A stretch of DNA of 64,000 nt from Mauremys mutica (taxonomy: Eukaryota > Chordata > Testudines > Geoemydidae), in NCBI RefSeq assembly GCF_020497125.1, contig NC_059074.1:197418915-197482914 (forward strand), given 5' to 3'. Shown one piece after another: positions 22,901-34,335 of this stretch. Position numbers and translations under genes: made by a program. Position 1 is the stretch's first letter, and every line of letters starts with the position of its first letter. A model generated the notes under the pieces. It was not told where the DNA came from, searched no databases, and saw only the letters and a list, made by a program, of their open reading frames with translations.

Positions 22901-24424
22901 CTCACAATACTGCATGCTTGTCTGTTGGCTACAGCAGAAGAGCTACAGCAGAAGAGCAGTTAAGGCACGCAGGGCTACAAGACAGGTGATGACACAACCT
23001 CTCACTGGTCTAGATTACACCCCAGAACATGCCACAATCATACATCTGTTGGTACAACAACCCCAGTTGGATGGGTAAGGTGCCTGAGAGCCTAGTTCCA
23101 TAGACACTATGTCAGATGCACAATAAATCATAACAAAAGTAGGATAAAGCATATAAAATATAGTTCAGTGTGCAGAGGGAGCTACGATAGAATTAAAAAG
23201 GAGCAGCCTCATTCATATTCCTTCATAGGGGAAGATATGACCTTTTTCATCATTTTAAATTTTTCTACATATTCTGCAGTCTGTAACACAATATGACCTA
23301 CAGGCACTTGCTGTCAAATGTCTGTTGATGTTACACTACGTTTAACTGCCTAGAAGGATAGCAACTAAAATGTGCTAACAATTCTTAAATGTTAAGTTAA
23401 ATGAAACTGGAGGTTTGGGGCTGTATTGTAATATACTTACTGAGAATCTTTACTGTTATGGTTAAAGTGATAGCAACTGACAGTATAATTATCTTTCAAG
23501 GACTGCACTGGTCTAGCAAATATTATTGCAGCATGTCACATGCTGTTGATAATAAACTGGGACATGAGAAACCATCTGGAAAAAATCTGAGCATAAGGAA
23601 GTTTAGGAGATCTAATCCAAGTCCAGGTTTTGGCTGATTTAGTTCAGTTCATTCAAATCTCATTTAATAACAAGAAATAACATGCACAAAAAAAGAAAGC
23701 AAAAATGCTGTCCTTGGTTGCAGCTGTAATTAAATAGAATCATATGTATGGAATCCTGTTTGAGCTCTTTCTTTTTCCTTGATCAGTCTGGTAGCATAAA
23801 CACTGCGGTGCACACATCTTTTAAACAACTTCTTTCTGAATATTTGTATTAAGATACTGTTCAAGTCCAGTGCATTTCTTATTTTTAAATAAGAGAGAAC
23901 ACTAAAATATACCCGCTTATCTCTTTGATCAGTTTCCTGTTTCCTCTGTTCTACTTATGTTACTGATAAAATGGGGGAGGAGGGAACAAAGACATTTTGA
24001 TTTTCTTTATCATTCAGACAACATTATTTGCTGTCTCTAAAACAGAGTCCATTGCTCAGGGGATTTAATACTGTCAGATTTTACAAGTGTTTTTGTAAGG
24101 TTGCTTGTATCACATAGGTTCCTTCACTCTGTATGCAGCACCCCATGACTCCATACACCACAAATACTGGGTGAAATGTGGAAAGTCCTCATTCAGAAAT
24201 ACTACTAGATAATTTGAACGGATCTCTTCCAAAACAATAGCTCTGCAGCATGCATATGATATAGACATATGGATAACCTCTGGGATATAACATATGTATT
24301 TCTATGAGGCTGTATAGATACTCCAGTGATGGATATTATATAAATGCTTATAATAATAAATATCAACAATAATAGCAATAGTTACCGCTTTACCATTTCC
24401 ACTTCAACTGATAAAAGCCTAATA
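22901..24424. other. Unannotated stretch
   Basis: A short duplication ('acagcagaagagc' twice at about 22932-22959) is the only local structure. No element or exon recognised. Confidence 0.4.
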
Positions 24425-24640
24425 CCAAAGTTTTCAAACCCGGGTACCTAAAGTTAGTCTCCTAAACCCAGAGTGAGGCATTTAAGCAAAACTGCCTGAT
24501 TTTCAGAAGTGATAATCAGCACTGAAGTCAAGGAGAGCTGCGGGGGCTCAGCACCTTTGAAAATCAAACCATGTTTATTTAGGTGCTTAAAATACGAGAG
24601 CCTAGCATTAGGCACTCAGATTGGAAAATATTGGCCTAAA
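24425..24640 (+). repeat. Turtle-type 'cacctaa' interspersed repeat
   Basis: Contains 'gggtacctaaagttag', 'gattttcagaagtgataatcagca', 'gctcagcacctttgaaaatca' and 'gcattaggcactcag'. It is the same family as 3470-3795 but from a different part of the unit. Confidence 0.58.
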
Positions 24641-25018
24641 TGAACATCTTACTCATCCTGATATTTAAGACCTAGTCCTACAAACAATTATGCACACGGA
24701 TAACTCAGTGGAACTTCTTACACCAGAAGAGAGACACACATACACAAGCGTTAGCAGGATCAGGCTGTGAGAATACAATACAGGGCTAATCCAGGATAAA
24801 GAATGTGAATTACCTTACTCTGTTATCCATGTCAATAGAAATATTTTAACATACCAGGGAAACATTTTAAAGCAAATTTGTGCTTTATGTCACTATTAAA
24901 AGTGGCAGATATGGGCTATGTTCTGGCATCCTCACTCATGTAGATAGAACCTTACTGCTGAAGTAGTGCCATTGAAATCAATGGGATTTATCATGGAGTA
25001 AGCAACTACTCATAATAA

Positions 25019-25138
25019 AGTTGCCAACTTTCCAGGATTGTCCTAGAGTCTCCAGGAATTAAATATGAATCTTCAATTAAAGATAATGGTATGTGAGGAA
25101 ACCTCCAGGAATTCATCTAACTAAAGTTGGGAACCCTA
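25019..25138. mobile_element. Short foldback element with GTTGCCAACTTT ends
   Basis: The ends GTTGCCAACTTT (about 25020-25031) and AAAGTTGGGAAC (about 25123-25134) are inverted with one mismatch. Inner arms also pair: 'ccaggattgtcctagagtctccaggaatt' and 'cctccaggaattcatc'. It is related in its ends to the elements at 3978 and 35203. No target duplication is clear. Confidence 0.6.
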
Positions 25139-26339
25139 ACTCATAAGGATGTTGGAATCTGATCCTAAATGAGGCATTTAAGGATTGCTCTGAGAAAAGA
25201 GATGTGTGAGGAGCTTCTTCAGACTGGATAGGAGAATAGCTCTGACCAAAAGAGAATTGGGAGCTAGGCCTGGAAGGAAAATATTCATTTAAGTATGTGA
25301 GGACACAGCCTCATTGGAAGATAAAGGAAGAGTAACTGCCTCCATGGTTCCTAAACCCAGTAGAACCTTTGGGAGGGTTGCTGGAAGACAGGTCAGGGAA
25401 ACTGAAACTGAACTCTGAGCCAAAGCCATAGAAGTATTCTCTGTGTCTCCCATAGGTAGAGGACCTGGAAGAAGAATTGGAATGGGAAATGTTGCCGTCA
25501 AGCCCCAGAAAAGGGTTTGCTTAAGGAGAGAACAGCACCACCAGGTGCTTAACTGGGCTTTCCCTGGAATGCAGGCCTGAGGCAGAGGTAGGGTAGATTG
25601 GCAAAAACCTCACTTAAACTATGGGTTTGATCTTGCTGATGCAGAGATAGGTGGCTAAGCTACTGAACTGTAAAGTCCATGCCGATAGTTACCAACTAGG
25701 AGCAGCTGGAGGCAGGTGCTAAGTGGCTGAGCTAGATGAGAACTATCATTACATGAAAAGGAAGTTTTGGCCATTGCTGGGAAACAAAGTCTGGATGGAG
25801 GAACCCAGGTAATACTGAACTATAATGGCAGCACAGAGCTTTCACCAGATGCAGGAGGAGGGCTCTGTGGTCTCACTACCGAGGAGACGGCTGCCCAGGT
25901 AGCATGGTGCAAGTTCTGTTGGCGCCACAGAGGAAGACAGTCAGGTCCCAATAGTAGAAGAAAGTAAATGACATACAAAAGCAGAGAATCACAAAGTCAG
26001 TGCTATCACTGAAGGCAACATTCTGTGGCTGTGGTTTCCACACTAGCTCATATAAGGCTTCAAGGAAGAAAATTAATATAAGCCTCCATAGCTGACAGTG
26101 GATATGACAGCCCCGTACCTGGTCTGGATTGGCACAGGGACACTCAAATGAAAAAATTAACTTCTTTAAACAAGTTTATTATACTGAGTTCAGTTCATAG
26201 GCCTGGAGTGCACAATCCTTTCCAGTGAATCTGATATCAGCGCTATAAGAAATCCCAAGTATTTTGATACATAAAACAGTGACAGTGCGGAAAGAGGCAC
26301 GTAAGGGTAATTTTATCTGTATTCAGCTGTATTGCTCCA
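25139..26339. other. Unannotated stretch, partly LTR-leader-like
   Basis: The part at 25300-25960 is purine-rich and GC-richer, with phrases ('ggaagaagaattgg', 'gaggcagaggtaggg') typical of LTR-element leaders, but no motif can be named. Open frames there have no domain. Confidence 0.3.
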
Positions 26340-26790
26340 CCACCAAGCTTCTACACTCCACCACTGATGCTACCATTCAACACCAATTTGTCAGCTTCTC
26401 CCACAAGCACTACCACACTCCTTCTTCCTAGCAGGGAATACATCCCCATACTGACATGTTTCAAATCCCTCCTCAAGACTCCTTGCTGCTGTGAAGACTA
26501 CAAGAAATCAGTCAACCCATTATGGCTAAGAGGGGCAGCAGCTGGGCATAGTAGAGAAAAAATAAGTTTTTTGCAGTCAATCAAGTCATGCAACAAATAA
26601 CCTAATGTAACCATGTAATCTTATTTTTGTAAACCATCATCTCTTTCCATGCCCTTCATCTGCCACACTCATTCTTCAGATTGGACTGTAAACTCTTCAG
26701 GGCAAGGACTACATAGAATAATGGGCCCAGATCCTGACTGGGGCCTTTCAGAGCTTCCCTAAATAAATGTTTAGGGAGCAAAATGGCTTC
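26340..26790 (+). mobile_element. L2 LINE 3' end
   Basis: The frame from about 26458 reads CFKSLLKT, the conserved C-terminal stretch of L2 ORF2. Downstream comes the L2 3' untranslated region: 'cagattggactgtaaactcttcagggcaaggac' (about 26678-26710) and a gapped tail to 'aaataaatgtt'. It is 5'-truncated, with no reverse transcriptase left. It is old, with several indels. Confidence 0.75.
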
Positions 26791-27764
26791 TTGTTTAAGA
26801 CAAGGATGTCAAGCACAGATGATGCAATAGCTAGGATAACACAGCGGTTTTGTTTGGTTCTTATTTTAAATCCCTCAACATCCCTCTGGGTTCATATGGC
26901 TATAAAGGAAAAAACAGCTTGAAGCCGCTGTACATGCCTGTCTAATGATAATTACTGCTAAATAATTTACCATAAAACAACAAAGGCTAAAGACGTTATC
27001 TAGAAATTCCACTGCAGCATTCTGTGCACTTTCTCCAACTTCAGTACAGAATGATTTTGTTTGATTTTTATCCAGAGGCCAAAGGCAAAACTTTCTCACT
27101 GCAGACTAGAAGCAAAAAGTGCTGATTTCAGAAAACAAAGCAATTGTGGAGATGACAGCATTTAGCTTTGGTCTACTGGTGGCAGATATGTCACTTTTAT
27201 GCGGCTTCATATAGAATACACTAATAAAAGATGATAAAAGTCTGCTTTACTTTCAGAGAAACACAGCTGAATAACCAGTAATGAAAGTTAATTTTAAAAC
27301 AGTCGAAGTTGTAATTTTGCTGGCAATTTATTATTTTGCAACCATAAAATACATGTATTTGGAAAAAGTGTTTGAGTATTATTTTATATTCTATGCTACA
27401 GTTTGGTTTTCAATGATAAAAATATTACAATAATTTACTGTCAAGTTCACTGCAGTGCACCTGAACATTGTCAAATATGTCACTAAGAAATTTTTCAGTA
27501 TCACTGCCTTTTTTTTGAATTGTAACATACATAGAAATATCGTCTTTCAGGAGAAATGTAATTTATTGCATGGTAACCACAATCTAATGTTAGTTTGCAG
27601 CTACATTATAGTTAACAATGGACAAATATAGAAAGATTCAGGTTTCATACAGAGATAATAGACAAAAGTTTGAAAGTTCATTCATCCTTCTAAAGTGCAC
27701 AAACTGGACTGGGATTCTCATAAAAATAGCTTTTTTTATGCTAATTTGCTTCTCTTGTTTCCAA
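26791..27764. other. Repeat-poor AT-rich stretch
   Basis: No family recognised. A minus-strand ORF of 74 codons (26875-27099) has no domain. Confidence 0.4.
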
Positions 27765-27818
27765 GATGGGGTATATGTATCTCACATGTGTGATGGGGTA
27801 TATGTATCTCACATGGAC
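27765..27818 (+). repeat. 27-bp tandem duplication
   Basis: The 24 bases at 27765-27788 recur exactly at 27792-27815, a period of 27 bp and two copies. It is probably a recent slippage event at the edge of the LTR-like block. Confidence 0.93.
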
Positions 27819-27839
27819 CAGCTAGGATTGACCACACAC

Positions 27840-28254
27840 TGTGGGCTGAAGAGGCCATGTCCCCTCACCCCTGCTGGGAGTACACCAACTGGAGACAGGA
27901 TATAAATGGGAGCAGCTCAGCTCTGTTGGGGCTGGCTCAGGAGGAGAGCACATGCAGTGGCAGGCTCTTCACAGAGAGTTGCTGGAATTCCAAACTGCAG
28001 AGGCTGAACTGGCTAAATCAACCGCGGAGCGCCAGCCGACCATGGAGGATGAGAGAGCGGACGGCCGTTACCCCCAGGGGTACTGATGGAACAGGAAAGA
28101 AGAGTAGGAAGTGGCCCAGGAAATGTGACTGTTGAATTTGGAACCCAAGCTTGAGTCAAGGATTACAGGTTCCTAAGGACCCTGGGTTGGGAGTAGGGTG
28201 GGCCCGGGTCCCCCTACCCTGCACCTACCACTGGATATGTGGACTGCCCAGGGG
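27840..28254 (+). mobile_element. LTR-type promoter and leader fragment
   Basis: TATAAAT at 27901-27907 is followed by 'gggagcagctcag', a purine-rich leader and a GC-rich block. A minisatellite starts directly afterwards. The combination resembles the 5' region of a Gypsy-like or ERV-like element seen in turtles. No primer-binding site, gag or second LTR is visible. The 92- and 95-codon ORFs here have no domain. Confidence 0.42.
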
Positions 28255-28490
28255 CAGCTCTGAGGACTCTGGCTGCTAGGCCACATTATCCTGAAGGCCA
28301 GGGTAGCTTTAAGTACTTTGGCTGCTAGGCCATGCTACTCCTGAAAGCAAGGGCAACCTTAAGTACTCTGGCCACTAGGCCATGTTACCCTGAAGACTAG
28401 GGTAGCAGTACTGACTCTAGACTATAGGTCTTGTTACCTTAAAGACAGGAAACAGCCCTAGTGGCTTTTGCCACTTGAACCATAGCTTTC
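28255..28490 (+). repeat. Minisatellite, period about 50 bp
   Basis: A core of the form 'actctggctgctaggcca' recurs at about 28265, 28314, 28364 and 28413, each followed by a diverged 'ttacctgaagaccagggta' block, with a fifth partial unit near 28465. Units are 49-50 bp and increasingly diverged toward the right. It adjoins the LTR-like fragment and may have been carried in by that element. Confidence 0.85.
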
Positions 28491-28552
28491 TATTTTTTTG
28501 TCTTCCTCGAGCTTCCTCAATGCAGTGTACCTACCCTGCAACAACCAGCTAA

Positions 28553-29815
28553 AACATAAGAACGGCCATACTGACTCCAACCAATGGTCCACCTAGCCCA
28601 GTGTCCTGTCTTCCAATAGTTGCCAGTGCCAGATGCTTCAGAGGGAATGAACAGAACAGGGCAAATATTGAGAGATCCAACTCCTGTCATCTAGGTCCAG
28701 CTTTCGGCAGTGAGAGGTTTAGGGACATCCAGAGCATTGGGGTGCATTCCTGACCATCTTGGCTAATAGCTAATGGAGCTATCCTTCATGAATTTTTCTA
28801 ATTTTTCCTGAATTCAGTTATACTTTTGGCTTTCACAACATCCCCTGACAATGAGTTCCATAGATTGACAGGTGTGTTGTGCGAAGAGGTCTTCCTTATG
28901 TTTGTTTTAAACCTGATGCCTATTAATTTCATTGTGTGATGCCTGGGTCTTGGGTTATGTGACGAGGTAAATAACACTTATCTATTCACTTTCACCACAC
29001 CAATCATGATTTTACAGATCTCTATCTTATTCTCCCCTCTCTTTGTTATTTCTTTTTAATATCCCCTCATATGGAACAGTTTTCATATTCCTAATGATTT
29101 TTGTTGTCCTTCTTTGTATCTTTTTCCAATTCTACTATATCTTTTTTGAGATGGGACAACCAGAACTGAACACAATATTCAGAATGGATACCATGGATTT
29201 ATTTCGTGGCATTATGATATTTTCTATCTTATTATCCCTTTCCTAATGGTTCCTAATATTCCATTAGCTTTTTTGACTGCTGTTGCACATTGAGCAGATG
29301 TTTTCAGAGAACTATCCATGATGATGCCAAGATCTCTTTCTTGAGTGGAAAAGGCTAATTTAAACCACATAATTTTCTATGTCTAGTTGGAATTATGTTT
29401 TCCAATGTACATTACAGTGCACTGATCAAAACTGAATTTAGTCTGCTATTTTGTTGCCCAATCACCCAATTTTGAGAGGTCCCTTTGTAACTCTTTGCAG
29501 TCAGCTTTGGACTTAACTATCTTGAATAATTTTGTATTGTCTACAGACTTTGCCACCTCATTGTTTACCCCAATCACACTATATCAACTGGATGACCCTT
29601 GTCCACATGCTTGTTGACACCTACAAAGAATTCTAGTAGATTGGGGAGGCATGATTTTCCTATATAAAAGCCAAGTTGACTCTTTTCCAACATATCATGT
29701 TCAGTTATGTGCCTGATAATTCTGTTCCTAACTTTCATTTCAACCAATTTGCCTGACACTGAAGTTAGGCTTACTAACCCTCTAATTTCCAGGATCACCT
29801 CTGGAGCCTTTTTTT
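28553..29815 (-). pseudogene. CR1 LINE, 3' half, with RT core deleted
   Basis: The minus strand carries about 1.26 kb of a CR1 ORF2 and 3' end. At 29798-29574 an open frame encodes the finger region of reverse transcriptase (SLTSVSGKLVE, KSQLGF and KSCLPNLLEF are readable). Straight after it the frame jumps to a block near the YxDD box (about 29530-29570, now degraded), so the palm between them, roughly 85 residues in intact relatives, is gone. It continues through STQERDLG-like and SLKTSAQCA-like blocks (about 29345-29280), ISKKDIVELEK-like (about 29150) and into the 3' region ending 'acataagaacggcc' on the plus strand. Stops and frameshifts are scattered, so it is dead. Confidence 0.88.
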
Positions 29816-31284
29816 AAAATGTCCAGAGACTCGAAATGAAGAGCTGCAAAATAATGACAGACATTGACACCAAACTTAACTGAACTTTTTCCTATATCTA
29901 GGAAATGAAATGAAAACTAGGTGGTAATGTCTTGAAGTCTTTGAACAATAATCACACAATACTCTGGCCAGCAGAACACTGGTGATCAACTGTCGAGCAT
30001 GTACAAGAAACCCTATATATATATTTACCTTTTGCACTCAGCTGAACTAAATGAAGCACGGTGTTTTGCCAGCTTTCTTCATTTCAGCCATGATTGTGGA
30101 AGAAAATGGAATGTTAGGTATTTTCATTCATTTTTATATAGTAAATACTTTTTTGCCACAGCTGCTGAGAAAACTTTTAATGAACATTTGGACAAATGCT
30201 TACAACAAATAGGATGGCTCGCCAGGCAGAGCCTTAAGACCACCACTAATGTCAAATCCTGTCCTGGAAATGGGTAAGAGACAAAGACAAACTGCAAGTT
30301 TCTTGGTACTGAATAAACATTTGTGACTCCAGCCAATACAGTACTTCACATTGTTTGTTCGGTTTTTAGATCCGATGGAATTTCCTAGAAGGTTTTTCCT
30401 TCTCTGTCTCTCCCTCAAATCCAAACTCTAGCATATTCAGGACCTTTGAACATATATTAAAAATTGCTGACTCCAGCAAATATCAGAGTTGAAGCAAGGG
30501 TATTTGGACCATATGTCTGATAGAACAGGCTACAGTGAATCATTTCTCATAGACTTGTTTACATTTTTACCACTTTCAAACTTCAACTTATGTTCTTTAC
30601 TGCATCTGTATACATGGTTTTCCCTCTCTGGCTGTATGCAAATCCTGTTTATAACGCTAAAGAATTGTCTCTCTGCCTTATCTCTCACTGTAAAGTAGCT
30701 TGTGATATTTTGGTAGGTGAAATCAAAAAATAAATTGTATGGTAAATATGTTTAGAAGGTTATATGAAAACAGATTAACCAACAGAAAGATCTAAATAGC
30801 TCCTATTGCCCAAAAGACAAACAGTGTAGTAGTAAAGTGACATATCATCATCTTTGGTTCATTGGATTGTGGAAATGTACCCTTCCTGTAGAATATATTC
30901 ATCATAGTAATAGCTCCTTTTTATACAGCATTTATAAAAATATACCACCATAATAAAATAATGTTTCATTTTATTATAGAATGTAAAAATTTAGAACAGA
31001 CTGCATTCACAGCAACAATCACGATTATTTCATACACAGCTACCAGGTATGACTTAGGGCTAGCTGTGAAAGTATAAAAAGGAATTAATGTCTGAAGACT
31101 TAAGTTACATATAGATACCAAATTCAGCAAAGTACTTCAGGACCTTCTTAAGTGCATTACCTATTCAGCAAACTACTTAAGAATGTGTTTAAGTGCTTTG
31201 CGGAGTTGGAAAGAATTACAGAGGTCACCATAAAAGATTTAGCATTTACACCAGTTACCATGCAGTGCTATCTGAGACACTGTA
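29816..31284. other. Unannotated AT-rich stretch
   Basis: No repeat family recognised. ORFs of 60 to 92 codons are scattered on both strands with no domain. Confidence 0.4.
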
Positions 31285-31505
31285 CAGGTCTGTCTCATCT
31301 TCCACGCATTTAACATGCGCAAATTCAGCTTTGCGCAGTCAGCAAAACAAAAGAAAAAAAGAAAAAAAAGAAAAAAAAACAATTTAATACTGTACCTGTA
31401 GTACGGACGATTCTGCCCGCCATTATACTCAATGGAATTTTGACTATATGCGATTTTCGCTTTACGCACTGACTGCGGAACGTAACGTAAGATGCGACAG
31501 ACCTG
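31285..31505. mobile_element. TA-flanked MITE, CAGGTCTGTC ends
   Basis: The right terminus read inward is CAGGTCTGTCGCATCTTACG and the left is CAGGTCTGTCTCATCTTCCA, 16 of 20 matched. TA flanks both sides (31283-31284 and 31506-31507). It is probably Tc1/mariner or pogo-like. The interior holds an A-rich tract at about 31343-31380 that may be a later expansion. It is 221 bp with no coding sequence. Confidence 0.83.
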
Positions 31506-32051
31506 TAGTTATTTTCCAATTATAAGTACAGGAAATAACTGCACTAGCTCAGAGAATGCTGAGGCATAAAGGTTGGAAAATGATGAGACTCTTATGGCAA
31601 CCAGTGTCTGGGGTGTGGGGGAGGGAAGGTGCACATGCAGCCAATGTGTGAGTATAGATAGGAAGATTCTGTCCATTCTAGGCTGTATGGGGATTCTGTG
31701 TACTAGCATCTCAATGAATATTGCTGTAACAGTATGATACACACCAACAACATATGCTTCTTGGATGCTGAAAGTCTGACAAACAATGAATGGGAGTCAT
31801 TCTTTTTCATTCAGAAATTGAAGATTTATCTCTCACACACATACAAGGTATGTGCATGTTTGCACCTGCACACACTGGTTGATACACATATATACAAAAC
31901 ACTGACCAAGGCACAAATGCAAAAGTACCTTTCCTGCATTTCCCTCTGGTTTCTCCTTTTCTCTCTCTTCTTTACAGTTTAACAAACAATTGAAGGAAAA
32001 GAGTATAACAAAGTAATTTTTTTAAGTATAAAATATACTCTAAATAGGTTA
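31506..32051. other. Unannotated stretch
   Basis: Nothing recognised. Confidence 0.4.

Positions 32052-32100
<49 letters not shown>
32052..32100. repeat. Compound (GT)n(TA)n microsatellite
   Basis: A GT run of about 9 units passes into a TA run of about 13 units and returns briefly to GT. Confidence 0.96.
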
Positions 32101-32101
<1 letters not shown>

Positions 32102-32117
32102 TATATAATTTGATATA

Positions 32118-32239
32118 ATTTGATATAATTTAACATGTGAATGTATGTGTGTGTGTGTAGATATATATACACACACACACATATATATATATATCTACAC
32201 ACACACACACATACATTCACATGTTAAATTATATCAAAT
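32118..32239. repeat. Long near-perfect palindrome with microsatellite core
   Basis: The left arm begins 'atttgatataatttaacatg' at 32118, passes through GT and TA runs and turns near 32177. The right arm is its reverse complement, ending at 32239. The non-repetitive flanks of about 28 bp on each side pair without mismatch. The only slip is one AC unit more in the right arm. With arms of roughly 58 bp and almost no spacer it could extrude as a cruciform or arise by strand switching. Confidence 0.95.
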
Positions 32240-32810
32240 GAAACGAATTCAGAAATACTAATGCTAAATTTTAACTAGCTCTCCAGAAGTTAAAAAATCA
32301 CTACTACATTGTGCTATATATTTTATAATACTCAAGATCATTGAGGGAGAAACCTACAGCCATAAATAATGTACTACATTTAGCTGAAACCTATAAAAGA
32401 GTAGTACATCAAAAGCTGCTATTTACTTGACACAATTTGCACAGTGAGCTCATTTTTGTTGTAAGTAAATCACCTCAATATAAACAAGAACTTTGGAAAA
32501 AACTAGTGAGAATTCAGAGCATTATTCAAGAGAGTCATAAATCTTAAGTTTCCAAATGAAAAAGAATGACACAATGACTTTTCTTATGTCAGATTTTTAG
32601 CATCCAAGAAATATATCTTATTAGTATATATCATATCATTTACAGCACTATTCATTGAGATGCAAGAACACAGAATCCTCAAACAGCCTAACATGGACAG
32701 ATGGGTAAAGCTTTTTATGATGTTCCCTGAATGGCTGTTTTCATGACATGCCTCAAAGAAAACACAGATGTATATGACCCTTTTTAATTTTTCTCCACCA
32801 AGTCAGTAGA
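32240..32810. other. Unannotated AT-rich stretch
   Basis: Nothing recognised. Confidence 0.4.
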
Positions 32811-33415
32811 ATTGGAAAATATATAGAGAAGGGCAACAAAAACAATTAGGGGTAAGGAACATATTCCATATGAGTAGAGATTAAGATGACTGGAACTGTT
32901 CATCTTAGAAAAGAGCTAAGAGGGGATATGATAGAGGTCTCGAAAATAATTAATGCTGTGGAGGAATTATATAAGGAAGTGTTACTTACCCCTTCACATA
33001 ACACAAGAACCAGGGTTCACTCAATGAAATTAATAGGCAGCAAGTTTAAACCAAACATAAGCAAATACTTCTTCACACAACTCACAGACAATTTGTGGAA
33101 CTCATTGCCAGAGGATGTTATGAAAGCCAAAAAGCATAACTGGGTTCAAAAAAGAACTGGATAAGTTCATGGAGGATAGCTCCATCAATAGCTACTAGCC
33201 AAGATGGTTAGTGACGCAACCTCATGCTCTGGGAGTCTCTAAACCTCTGACTGCTAGAAGCTGGGACTGGATGACAGGGGATGGATCACTCAATAAAGTG
33301 TCTTGTTCTGTTCATTCCCTCTGAAGCATCTGTTACCAACATTGTTGGAAGAAAGGATACCAGGCTAGGTGGACCATTGGTCTGACTCTGTACGGCCATT
33401 CTTATGACTTATGAG
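32811..33415 (+). mobile_element. CR1 LINE, ORF2 C-terminus and 3' end
   Basis: 'attggaaaatatatagagaagggcaacaaaaa' opens the C-terminal end of ORF2. From 32886 a frame of about 92 codons reads RKELRGDMIEVSKI, SHNTRTR, NISKYFFTQL and LWNSLPEDV, the conserved C-terminus downstream of reverse transcriptase. The 3' region then runs through 'tggatgacaggggatggatcactc' to 'cggccattcttatgac'. It is 5'-truncated with no RT core. The open frame could be mistaken for a host gene. Confidence 0.9.
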
Positions 33416-33661
33416 CCTAACTAACTCTCTGCAAATTATGAATAGCAAATGTCCACAATGAATAACGTGCAGGCCAAGAACGAGTCACTGGAGATATTCC
33501 ATATAATTTTTCATAATAAATGCAGTTGATAATTTCACAATCAGGAAAAGCTAAAATTCGTCCCATAAATTATTTGATGGAAATTATTCACTGAATCTAT
33601 ACCTGACCATGTTAACCATTATAACACGAAATAAGCAAGAGACAGAAATTTACATGAAGCT
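33416..33661. other. Unannotated stretch
   Basis: Nothing recognised. Confidence 0.4.
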
Positions 33662-34060
33662 TTGTGACAGGATGCCTAACCCGTACCTGCTTTCCAGCAT
33701 GTAGGGAGTTAACTCCCTGCTCACACAGGTGTGTCAAGGGAAATCAGTGAAGTAAGGTTTAAGATGGAAGACCTACTTCAGGTGTTGGAAGGAATGCAAG
33801 ATCTCTTTAAGAACAGCTACTCACTTAGCAGAAGGAGAGCTCTACACATTGGGATTATTATTTGTTTTCTATTTATGCCATATCATGTCATTACTTTGTT
33901 TCTCTCCTTGTCACCAATACACTCTAAAGAACAAAACCTTTAAGAATAAAACTGTTGACAGAAGGACTGTTCTTTCATTGCAGTACCAGCTGATCTGTGC
34001 CACCACTATACTCTTTGATATAAACCAAAAGTCTGAAATTCAGAGGTGAGGTGGTAGTGA
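33662..34060 (+). mobile_element. Possible LTR fragment starting TGTGACAGGAT
   Basis: It opens with 'tgtgacaggatgcc', holds the palindrome GGGAGTTAACTCCC at 33706-33719 and has AATAAA near 33945. This resembles a solo LTR, but no target duplication or matching partner is seen. Confidence 0.32.
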
Positions 34061-34151
34061 TTTTAACAAATACTGTGTACCACAATAAAATCGATCAAAT
34101 AAAAATCACACACTGCCTCATTATATCACTATTCCTGTAGGACAAACATTT

Positions 34152-34335
34152 GCGTGATAGCTCAGTAGTTTGAGCATTGGCCTGCTAAACCCAGGGTTGT
34201 GAGTTCAATCCTTGAGGGGGCCATTTAGGGAACTGGGGTAAAAATCTATCTGGAGATTGGTCCTGCTTTGAGCAGGGGGTTGGACTAGATGACCTCCCGA
34301 GGTCCCTTCCAACCCTGATATTCTGTGATTCATAG
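34152..34335 (+). mobile_element. Cry-type (tortoise) tRNA-derived SINE
   Basis: A near full-length SINE with an internal Pol III promoter. The A box lies in 'gtgatagctcagtagtttgag' (about 34154-34174) and the B box in 'gagttcaatcc' (about 34201-34211), both in a tRNA-like head. The unrelated middle leads to 'gggggttggactagatgacc' and 'ggtcccttccaaccctgatattctgtgattc', a tail shared with CR1 that lets CR1 enzymes copy it. It looks well preserved. The family is diagnostic of hidden-necked turtles as far as I know. Confidence 0.92.

Noticed and set aside
25289..25967. Purine-rich, GC-richer block as an exon or LTR leader
   Set aside because: No domain, splice pair or repeat partner could be identified, so it is left as unassigned.
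28255..28490. CRISPR-like array
   Set aside because: Units are contiguous and diverged with no constant repeat and unique spacer pattern. It is a minisatellite in a vertebrate genome.
29043..29246. Plus-strand hydrophobic ORF resembling a small membrane protein
   Set aside because: It is antisense to the CR1 coding region; the T-rich complement of A-rich coding DNA gives false hydrophobic segments.
34152..34225. Possible tRNA gene
   Set aside because: The A and B boxes are real, but the stem pairing is poor and the sequence continues into a CR1-like tail, so it is a SINE head.
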